Shown: positions 26,117 through 30,878 of the stretch, one piece after another | Layout: every line of letters begins with the position of its first letter | How positions within the stretch are numbered: the first letter of the stretch is position 1 | From: a virus | Reading direction: 5' to 3' (one strand) | Virus record (IMG/VR): IMGVR_UViG_3300041411_000274 | Span: 1 to 30,878 of that record | DNA: 30,878 nt | The notes under the pieces: generated by a model | Told to the model about the DNA's origin: nothing | The model's input: only the letters and a program-made list of their open reading frames with translations | Databases searched by the model: none | Translations under genes and position numbers: made by a program

Positions 26117-26321
26117 TCATTAACCCTCTCAAAATATACACAATCACGATCATTACTAATATCGAAAAAATAAAACCCAATCCAAAGGCGAAGCCCCTTC
26201 TCATCCATTCAATCACTGCCCCATGGTTATATTCACCGACCAACCATTGCATCAAAAACTTAACAGCAAAATAGAAGGCAAATGAGGCAACTATTACTAA
26301 AATAATTTGATCAGTTTTCAT
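26106..26321 (-). CDS. Two-TM inner membrane protein (71 aa)
   Basis: A 71-residue protein with two strong membrane helices (about residues 5-28 and 43-66) separated by a short charged loop (GEYNHGAVIEWMRRG). Its ATG overlaps the stop of the gene before it (TAATG), and its end overlaps the 186-residue gene, so the three are translationally coupled. A small membrane protein in an early phage operon could act in exclusion or membrane targeting. No family recognised. Confidence 0.7.
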   Translation of the reverse strand: MKTDQIILVIVASFAFYFAVKFLMQWLVGEYNHGAVIEWMRRGFAFGLGFIFSILVMIVIVYILRGLMNEY

Positions 26322-26548
26322 TACATTAAGCCCTCAGTACATTTAGTTATTAATAAGCGCCTATAAAGTTCTGTACTAAATAAGCATTTAAAGTGCTTTT
26401 TCTGTAATTTCGGTTCATGAGCAAAATTTTTATTACTCTGGATAGGCAATTCCACATTCTTCAAATCGCTCAAATTACTTAGAATTTTTTTCTGAATAAT
26501 TCCAACACTTCGAGTTTGACAATAACGCTGTTCAACAAGATGATTCAT
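26321..26548 (-). CDS. Small protein of unknown function (75 aa)
   Basis: A 75-residue basic protein starting MNHLVEQRYCQTRSVG, with two cysteines, no membrane segment and no recognised domain. It overlaps the preceding gene by 17 bp and the next gene by 1 bp (TAATG), which supports it as a real member of the early operon. Confidence 0.6.
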   Translation of the reverse strand: MNHLVEQRYCQTRSVGIIQKKILSNLSDLKNVELPIQSNKNFAHEPKLQKKHFKCLFSTELYRRLLITKCTEGLM

Positions 26549-27023
26549 TATTCACCCCTAAAGCTTCTAGCGACTGTTTTAAAATATTCCAATCAAGTAA
26601 TGAGGCTTCTGATCGTCCATAATAAATCCGACGAAGCTGATGGGCTGTTAATGCATAGCCAGAATTAGCTGCCAAGAAATCCCAAGATTGTCCGAACTTG
26701 TTAACAAATATTTTTAATAAAGCTTGTTGGTAATTTGGATACGCCGTCGTTTCTTTAATTAGTGAATGAGTCAATAAGATTTTTGATGTTACGCCATGTT
26801 CCATATAACTTCTGCTGTTATACTCATCTTTAGTAAACTTCCCCATGCCCTGTTTAATATAGGCTTGATTCTCAATATTGTTTTCAACTAAGGTAATCTG
26901 ATTACCTTGAGCTACCCATTCTGCTAATTGAATAGCTAGTTCATTACGCTGTTTAGACTTAAGAAAAACATTTGAATAACTCATTGAATAATCATGTTTA
27001 GTAAGCTCTGATTTAATGCTCAT
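26532..27023 (-). CDS. Early phage protein of unknown function, possible DNA-binding C-terminus (163 aa)
   Basis: A 163-residue protein starting MSIKSELTKHDYSMSYS. The start at 27023 overlaps the stop of the DnaC-like gene (ATGA), and a longer frame inside that gene was rejected. The C-terminal 50 residues (GYALTAHQLRRIYYGRSEASLLDWNILKQ is the region) look like a helical, possibly HTH-type, DNA-binding segment. The N-terminal part is unrecognised. It may assist replication or regulate early genes. Confidence 0.68.
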   Translation of the reverse strand: MSIKSELTKHDYSMSYSNVFLKSKQRNELAIQLAEWVAQGNQITLVENNIENQAYIKQGMGKFTKDEYNSRSYMEHGVTSKILLTHSLIKETTAYPNYQQALLKIFVNKFGQSWDFLAANSGYALTAHQLRRIYYGRSEASLLDWNILKQSLEALGVNNESSC

Positions 27024-27796
27024 AGTTCTGCTCCTAAACGGGTATCTGCCCATACACATTCAATTTGAGTTAATCCCCCATGTTGAAAACGTGACCATAG
27101 GCGATCACCTAAATCAGAGATCAAGCCATGAATAATTGTACCCATCCGATCCTTAGTATCATTAAGTGCAAAATTTGAAATAAGCATTGTTGCTTTATCT
27201 GCGTCATAACGCGCATATAAGACCTTATGAACTACTTCTTTACGTTTTTCGCGATCATGCAAGCCATACTCATCAATAATGAGTAAGTCATATTCCGTAT
27301 ACCGATAAATAGTATTTTTTTCACTATCTCCTTGACGATACCAAGCTCCCATGATGTCATTTGCTAACTCTTCACTGGTGATATAACGAGCCGTTTTGCC
27401 ATTTTTAAGTAATGTTCTAGCCGTCGCACATGCAAGATGTGTTTTACCTGTCCCAGTTTTCCCCACCATAACTAGATTAGTTACTTGTCCTTTCATAATT
27501 CGTTCGGCATAAGCGGCGCAACTATTAAAAGCAATAATTTGCCCTGGTAATTCACAGCGATAATTATGAAATCCAGAGTTTTTGTGACGTATAGGTAGCA
27601 TTCCACCTGCCAAATGATTTTCATAAATCATCTTTCTAACAGCTTTACTATGCTTGAGATTAGACTCAGTTACTTTATTGACAGCACATGTTGGGCAAAT
27701 TTCTAAACCTGCAATCTTGACCTTTTTCTCCAAATGAATAGGGCAAATATTTAACCCAGGTTCGAAAGAGTGATTAATCTTTGTCCTTACATTCAT
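27020..27796 (-). CDS. DnaC/IstB-like helicase-loader ATPase
   Basis: A 258-residue AAA+ protein. An N-terminal zinc-ribbon-like site is formed by Cys18, His21, Cys34 and Cys37 (CPIH and CPTC). Walker A is GKTGTGKTH at about 108-117, Walker B is LLIIDEYG at about 170-177, and a sensor-1-like SNF follows. Together with the upstream DnaT-like protein it would load the host DnaB helicase at the phage origin. The start overlaps the stop of that gene. Length and motifs are complete. Retention of a replication pair is odd for an element that apparently cannot package DNA. Confidence 0.9.
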   Translation of the reverse strand: MNVRTKINHSFEPGLNICPIHLEKKVKIAGLEICPTCAVNKVTESNLKHSKAVRKMIYENHLAGGMLPIRHKNSGFHNYRCELPGQIIAFNSCAAYAERIMKGQVTNLVMVGKTGTGKTHLACATARTLLKNGKTARYITSEELANDIMGAWYRQGDSEKNTIYRYTEYDLLIIDEYGLHDREKRKEVVHKVLYARYDADKATMLISNFALNDTKDRMGTIIHGLISDLGDRLWSRFQHGGLTQIECVWADTRLGAEL

Positions 27797-28692
27797 ACAA
27801 ATTTCCCTCCCAACTCCAGCGGCTTAATACTTTCGTCATATTCTGGTTGTTGGTATTCAAAAGCTTGATTTACACTTCCATGTATTCTTGAATTTAAATA
27901 AATTGACTTCGTTGATTTAGTTTTTGGAGCTTTTAACTTTTCAAACTTTTCAAATATCCATTGAGCAAACTTACTGTGTCTTTGACTATCAGTTAAATAC
28001 CGTGAAGTTTCATGGTGAGCATTGAAATTGCTCAAATGAAATTCAAAATCATCCATAGATAAGATTTCTTGCACTTGCTGAGAGTATTTAGTCTTTTTCA
28101 AATAAGTAGCGAGATGATTTAAATCTGGTCTCCAATCTTCTGATTTCATAACGTTCGTTAAAATTACTTGAGAGAGAGTTTTTTCCTGTTCCTGTTCTTG
28201 CTTCTGTTCTTGGCTTAAAAGGGCCTTATTAGGGACTTCTTTCTCTACATAGCTATTATTCTTTCCTTCACGTCGATGCGTCATACAAAAAGCTTCAACG
28301 TATTTATTATAAAAATTTTCTAAAAATGGATTTGATGGTAATGAGTCATAGTCTTTTTGAATACCTTTACAACGGTTGTCACTTTCTTTTAAAGACTCAG
28401 CAACCTGGAAACGAGCCATTTCATGTACCCAGACCATTTCTGAAACATTGTCATAACTACAGAAACCTACTTTACATGCCCATTGAAGCCCCTTCTCAGC
28501 TCCTTCTAAACCCAAACCAGTTTCATGAGCTATATATAAAAGAGGCATATAATAAAGACCAAGCATATTTGCATGCGGACTGGTGATTAAATACATAGCC
28601 ACGATAATGGACTCAGGACACTCTCGTAATTGCTTACCTGTTGTGCCAGTCCAAAAATGTGGAGAAACTTTTCCATAATCACGCATCAGCAT
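27793..28692 (-). CDS. Phage replication initiation protein with DnaT-like C-terminal domain
   Basis: A 299-residue protein. Residues 1-130 form an N-terminal domain (YGKVSPHFWTGTTGKQLREC) typical of phage primosome or replication initiators. A Gln/Glu-rich linker (about 160-172) follows. Residues 180-250 match the DnaT DNA-binding domain pattern (WRPD at its start, FAQWIFEKFE at its end). The start ATG at 28692 has GGAG 4 nt upstream; a second ATG two codons on is possible. It is coupled to the DnaC-like gene and to the 44-residue ORF before it. Role: primosome formation at the element's origin. Confidence 0.85.
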   Translation of the reverse strand: MLMRDYGKVSPHFWTGTTGKQLRECPESIIVAMYLITSPHANMLGLYYMPLLYIAHETGLGLEGAEKGLQWACKVGFCSYDNVSEMVWVHEMARFQVAESLKESDNRCKGIQKDYDSLPSNPFLENFYNKYVEAFCMTHRREGKNNSYVEKEVPNKALLSQEQKQEQEQEKTLSQVILTNVMKSEDWRPDLNHLATYLKKTKYSQQVQEILSMDDFEFHLSNFNAHHETSRYLTDSQRHSKFAQWIFEKFEKLKAPKTKSTKSIYLNSRIHGSVNQAFEYQQPEYDESIKPLELGGKFV

Positions 28693-28813
28693 TTAACTCC
28701 TTTGAAGGAGCCTTAAAGGGATTTAAATACTGAAAGATTTTATTTTTAGCGCCGTTACAACTTGTCGATTTGTTTTCGTAAATATATTGTGATAGATTTA
28801 CTTTAAAATTCAT
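28679..28813 (-). CDS. Small early-operon peptide (44 aa)
   Basis: A 44-residue ORF starting MNFKVNLSQYIYENKS. GAGGAAAT stands at good spacing before the ATG, and its end overlaps the start of the DnaT-like gene by 14 bp. It has no membrane segment or recognised motif. Start context and coupling suggest it is real. It may serve for translational coupling or as a small regulator. Confidence 0.6.
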   Translation of the reverse strand: MNFKVNLSQYIYENKSTSCNGAKNKIFQYLNPFKAPSKELNADA

Positions 28814-28841
28814 TGTGATTTCCTCATGAAATGAATTATCT

Positions 28842-28871
28842 AAAAAGTCTGATTTGCCGATCAGACTTTTT
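28842..28871. terminator. Bidirectional terminator after Cro-like gene
   Basis: A perfect 12-bp stem (28842-28853 with 28860-28871) of AAAAAGTCTGAT and its complement, loop TTGCCG, T tracts on both strands. It sits between the cro-like gene and the replication genes, in the position of lambda tR1, so early expression may depend on read-through. Confidence 0.88.
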
Positions 28872-28927
28872 GCTATCTAGATCAAGTACCTAAATTATTT
28901 TCTCGCTTTCGTTAATAGAAAACCTCT

Positions 28928-28960
28928 TTAAATTTCATGCATTAAACTAATTTCAACCAT
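28928..28960 (-). CDS. Possible 10-residue minicistron
   Basis: An ATG with a strong TAGGAG ribosome site opens an 11-codon frame (MVEISLMHEI, stop). It lies between the Cro-like gene and the terminator 28842-28871. It could be a leader peptide that couples translation to the downstream terminator, or chance. Confidence 0.25.
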   Translation of the reverse strand: MVEISLMHEI

Positions 28961-29009
28961 TTATAAACTCCTAAAAATTTCATATCTATCTATATTTTGG
29001 CTGTCATAA

Positions 29010-29243
29010 TTAACTTGCGATTTTCTTTTCAAACTCTTTCAGTGTTGGGCAAAGTTGATACGCTTTAAAGCTCCCATTGGTTACACGTTCTGCCCGTAGA
29101 GCAATTTTTTCAGACATTTGACTTTTACCTGTTAACCATGCATTAACCGAAGGCTGCTTAATAGAAAGTGCTTGTGCCGTTTTTGTTTGACTCCCGAAAA
29201 AGCTCACTAGTTGCATGTAGATTACAGTGACATCTATATTCAT
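29010..29243 (-). CDS. Cro-like / YdaS-type transcriptional regulator
   Basis: A 77-residue protein starting MNIDVTVIYMQLVSFFGSQ. A helix-turn-helix spans about residues 18-40 (TKTAQALSIKQPSVNAWL), with the family continuation MSEKIALRAERVTNGSF, as in small Cro/YdaS repressors. It is transcribed leftwards, divergent from the S24 repressor. Its start codon abuts the first operator inverted repeat. It heads the early operon and likely shuts off the repressor after induction. The upstream TTG in frame is rejected in favour of this ATG. Confidence 0.85.
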   Translation of the reverse strand: MNIDVTVIYMQLVSFFGSQTKTAQALSIKQPSVNAWLTGKSQMSEKIALRAERVTNGSFKAYQLCPTLKEFEKKIAS

Positions 29244-29270
29244 AACTATCAAAACTCCATCTTGATAGTT
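29244..29270. promoter_or_regulatory. Operator inverted repeat next to the Cro-like start
   Basis: AACTATCAA (29244-29252), 9 nt, TTGATAGTT (29262-29270): perfect 9-bp arms. The half-site AACTAT is shared with the four other operators. Confidence 0.65.
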
Positions 29271-29299
29271 AATTTATAGTTTTAACTATCAAAAGTCAA
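29271..29299 (-). promoter_or_regulatory. Leftward early promoter (pR-like)
   Basis: Minus-strand TTGACT (29294-29299). The -10 is either TAAATT after 17 nt or TATAAA after 15 nt. An operator palindrome lies inside the spacer, as expected for repression. Confidence 0.55.
29276..29289. promoter_or_regulatory. Repressor operator palindrome
   Basis: ATAGTT-TT-AACTAT, perfect 6-bp arms, within the leftward early promoter. Confidence 0.7.
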
Positions 29300-29313
29300 T
29301 AGTTCAAGTTATT

Positions 29314-29340
29314 TTGATTCTTAATAGTTTTAACTATAAA
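29314..29340 (+). promoter_or_regulatory. Promoter of the repressor gene (pRM-like)
   Basis: TTGATT (29314-29319) followed by TATAAA after 15 nt or TAAACT after 17 nt. An operator palindrome lies in the spacer, which suggests autoregulation. Confidence 0.45.
29324..29337. promoter_or_regulatory. Repressor operator palindrome
   Basis: ATAGTT-TT-AACTAT, identical to the palindrome at 29276-29289, centred 48 bp away. Confidence 0.7.
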
Positions 29341-29370
29341 CTTAGACTCAACGATTTTAGGGTTAATATC

Positions 29371-30042
29371 ATGTCTGATTTAGCAACTCGTCTAAAAACG
29401 GCTCGATTAAAAGCAGGAAAGAGTCAACATGAAGTGGCTGAAGCGGTTGGTATTAAACAACCGACATATCAAGCCTTGGAAACAGGAAAAAGCTTAAAGT
29501 CCGCATTTCTTCCTTTAATTGCAAAATATCTAGGGGTAGATGCTTATTGGTTAACAACCGGAGATGCTGAAGATTCATTTAGTGAAGATGATTTGATTAA
29601 ACCAGTTGTAGCAAGTAAGGAAAATAATGAATACATATGGATAGAAGTAGTGGAAGCTAATTTTTCATGTGGAACAGGCGAATCTATTGAATTTCATTTT
29701 GATGCTATTAATGGAAAAATCCCTTTCCCCTCCTCATTTTTTAAAGAAAAACATGTAGCTCAAGACTGCATGCGTATTATTAAAGCTAAAGGTGATAGCA
29801 TGATGGATTATATAAAAGATGGGGATCTTGTAGGCATAGATATATCTCAAACACACATTATAGATGGTGAAATATATGCTGTATATTTTGCTGGTGAAGG
29901 CATGTTAAAACAGATCTTTAAAGAAGAAGATGGATCTTTAATTCTTCATAGTCTCAACGAAAAATTTAGAGATCGCCGTGTAACAGAAGAAAACGGTAAA
30001 AACTTTAGAGTGATGGGTCGCCAGTTCTGGAGAGCAGGATAA
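29371..30042 (+). CDS. LexA/CI-type S24 repressor, SOS-cleavable
   Basis: A 223-residue repressor starting MSDLATRLKTARLKAG. The HTH spans about residues 18-40 (QHEVAEAVGIKQPTYQALE). The C-terminal S24 domain has Ser143 in GDSM and Lys180, 37 residues apart as in LexA, with a Cys100-Gly101 bond at the expected autocleavage position (Cys-Gly replaces the usual Ala-Gly). DNA damage via RecA should therefore induce the element. AGGG stands before the ATG; an upstream in-frame ATG at 29314 lies within the promoter and is rejected. A strong terminator follows. Confidence 0.93.
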   Translation: MSDLATRLKTARLKAGKSQHEVAEAVGIKQPTYQALETGKSLKSAFLPLIAKYLGVDAYWLTTGDAEDSFSEDDLIKPVVASKENNEYIWIEVVEANFSCGTGESIEFHFDAINGKIPFPSSFFKEKHVAQDCMRIIKAKGDSMMDYIKDGDLVGIDISQTHIIDGEIYAVYFAGEGMLKQIFKEEDGSLILHSLNEKFRDRRVTEENGKNFRVMGRQFWRAG

Positions 30043-30070
30043 TAAAAAAATCATACATCTAGAATCTAAT

Positions 30071-30102
30071 AAAAAAGCCACATTTAATGTGGCTTTTTTA
30101 TT
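30071..30102 (+). terminator. Terminator of the repressor gene
   Basis: AAAAAAGCCACAT, 3-nt loop, ATGTGGCTTTTTT: a 13-bp stem with T tract. The palindrome can act on both strands. Confidence 0.9.
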
Positions 30103-30137
30103 AATGATAAAATTAAAAGTTAAAATTATTATTTTTA

Positions 30138-30151
30138 ATAGTTAAAACTAT
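30138..30151. promoter_or_regulatory. Repressor operator copy before the 60-residue membrane protein
   Basis: ATAGTT-AA-AACTAT, the same perfect arms as in the repressor region. It overlaps the first base of the -35 hexamer of the next promoter. Confidence 0.7.
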
Positions 30152-30179
30152 TGACTTACAATATAGATAAAACTATATT
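30151..30179 (+). promoter_or_regulatory. Operator-controlled promoter of the 60-residue membrane protein
   Basis: TTGACT (30151-30156), 17 nt, TATATT (30174-30179): one of the best sigma-70-type promoters in the window. It overlaps two operator palindromes 25 bp apart, so the gene should be silent until the repressor is cleaved. Confidence 0.7.
30163..30176. promoter_or_regulatory. Second repressor operator before the 60-residue membrane protein
   Basis: ATAGAT-AA-AACTAT, one mismatch in the left arm, overlapping the -10 hexamer. Confidence 0.6.
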
Positions 30180-30250
30180 CATCGTTTAAGCCTACTACTA
30201 ACACTAGAAACTAAACCTAACCAAAATGTCTATGAAAAAAAGGGGTAATT

Positions 30251-30433
30251 ATGAAAGATATATCTCGCAACTTGAATTCCCCAGCCCGGCCTAACCAAAG
30301 GCAAGCTTTATGGTTATCTAATTTTAAATCTAATATTTTAATCACACTTAAAATGTTAGCGTTCTTATCAGCAGGATTTATAGTTTGGCTCATCGCGGCT
30401 GTTATTGCGGTGAAACTTATTACGGCAACATAA
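30251..30433 (+). CDS. Small single-TM membrane protein under repressor control (60 aa)
   Basis: A 60-residue protein starting MKDISRNLNSPARPNQRQ. It has a hydrophilic, basic N-terminus of about 30 residues and one long membrane helix (about 33-57), and ends AVKLITAT. AGGGG stands 5 nt before the ATG. It is monocistronic, followed after about 100 nt by a terminator, and preceded by a good promoter overlapped by two copies of the repressor operator. It is therefore likely co-induced with the early genes. Candidate roles are membrane perturbation, exclusion or lysis support; no family recognised. The overlapping minus-strand frame lacks comparable start signals. Confidence 0.72.
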   Translation: MKDISRNLNSPARPNQRQALWLSNFKSNILITLKMLAFLSAGFIVWLIAAVIAVKLITAT

Positions 30434-30539
30434 CAATACATATAACATGTTTCTATAAATCTGGTGAGCTCATACAAGAATAGAGTGCAATGTCATCATC
30501 CTATTTTGGTTTATATTCAAGATATAATTATTACCTATT

Positions 30540-30571
30540 AAAAAGGTTCTGAGGTTTTCAGTTCCTTTTTT
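30540..30571 (+). terminator. Terminator downstream of the 60-residue gene
   Basis: AAAAAGG pairs with CCTTTTT, and CTGA with TCAG, with a small internal TT/TT bulge and a T6 end. Confidence 0.65.
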
Positions 30572-30613
30572 ATTTTCGAAATTAAATTCTTAATTTTTTA
30601 AGTCGGTTAAAAC

Positions 30614-30622
30614 TGGTATAAT
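30614..30622 (+). promoter_or_regulatory. Candidate extended -10 promoter for the rightmost gene
   Basis: TGG followed by TATAAT gives an extended -10 with no clear -35. It would leave a leader of about 210 nt before the ATG at 30842. Confidence 0.3.
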
Positions 30623-30841
30623 TTTAGTTTAGACCCCTTTAAGTTTTATGGTATGAGTGGATGCAATATTTTTTTATTTTTAAAAATCAATAATTTAATA
30701 TCAATTCTGCGAATCAAATCAATGTATGGTCCTTAACCTCTTCATAAATTTATCTTAATTTTATAAAATTCCGACTATTTTACTTGGTTTATTAATCATT
30801 ATCGCTCAAAATATACCCCTCTTTCATAATGTGAGAATTTC

Positions 30842-30878
30842 ATGACTGATGCTTTGGTTTTAAGAGATTTGTCCAAAA
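30842..30878 (+). CDS. Start of a probable host gene, possibly ABC transporter ATP-binding protein (partial)
   Basis: Only 12 codons are present (MTDALVLRDLSK), cut by the window edge. The pattern ALVLRDLSK resembles the first strand of ABC ATPase subunits, before Walker A. The ribosome site is weak (GTGAGA, 6 nt upstream). If correct, chromosomal sequence resumes here and the element is fully contained in the window. The family call is tentative because of the short fragment. Confidence 0.4.
   Translation, partial: MTDALVLRDLSK

Larger units (their letters stand above)
30434..30841. other. Gene-free right boundary of the element
   Basis: AT-rich, without a credible ORF. It contains a terminator hairpin and an extended -10 promoter-like site. 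An integrase gene would be expected near one element end but none is present here, nor any copy of the tRNA-Arg 3' sequence. Confidence 0.6.

Noticed and set aside
29010-30042. Cro-like and S24 genes as a toxin-antitoxin pair
   Set aside because: Divergent arrangement, shared operators, HTH plus S24 architecture and adjacent replication genes fit a phage immunity region; no toxin-like partner is seen.
30217-30477. Minus-strand 86-codon ORF overlapping the 60-residue gene
   Set aside because: No ribosome site or promoter, and the plus-strand gene has strong promoter, operator and start signals.
30434-30841. Right-hand attachment site matching the tRNA-Arg 3' end
   Set aside because: No stretch resembling the T-arm/acceptor sequence is present by eye in this gap.

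Overview
The window looks like a chromosomal segment of an Acinetobacter-type gammaproteobacterium. This is inferred from the low GC content, the GH108 endolysin, the DnaT/DnaC-like replication pair and the phage gene order; it has not been checked by a search. An intact tRNA-Arg(CCG) lies at the left edge. The first 12 codons of a probable host gene, perhaps an ABC transporter ATPase, lie at the right edge. Nearly everything between them (about 0.4-30.5 kb) is one phage-derived element.

Layout, following transcription from right to left. At 29.0-30.0 kb a Cro-like protein and a LexA/CI-type S24 repressor diverge from an operator region. A second operator pair sits in front of a 60-residue membrane protein at 30.25 kb. 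At 25.6-28.8 kb an early operon on the minus strand encodes a 44-residue peptide, a DnaT-like replication protein, a DnaC-like helicase loader, three small proteins of unknown function, and a 186-residue protein in the usual position of a late regulator (Q). At 24.5-25.4 kb there are only four tiny ORFs, where terminase, portal, capsid and connector genes would be expected. At 1-24.4 kb a complete lambda-type non-contractile tail module follows in lambda order: major tail protein (V), chaperones G and G-T with the lambda GGGAAAG -1 frameshift site, tape measure H with an inserted muralytic domain, M, L with four iron-sulphur cysteines, K, a 62-residue protein, I, and a 4123-residue J. Two tail-tip accessory genes, two holin-like genes and the endolysin complete it. 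The only plus-strand gene inside the tail operon is a cargo gene at 22.3 kb, whose signal peptide is broken by a T8 tract.

Interpretation: the element has tail, lysis and SOS-type control, but no head, packaging or integrase gene and no visible att duplication. This fits a lambda-tail-derived (F-type) tailocin, or a prophage cleanly stripped to that state. J carries about eleven globular modules separated by coiled-coil linkers and is the presumed target-recognition protein.

Other structures are less usual. Terminator-like hairpins stand just upstream of the next start codon at many tail-gene junctions. Two copies of a promoter-like 23-nt motif are each followed at once by such a hairpin. 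The repressor operators recur in front of the small membrane protein.
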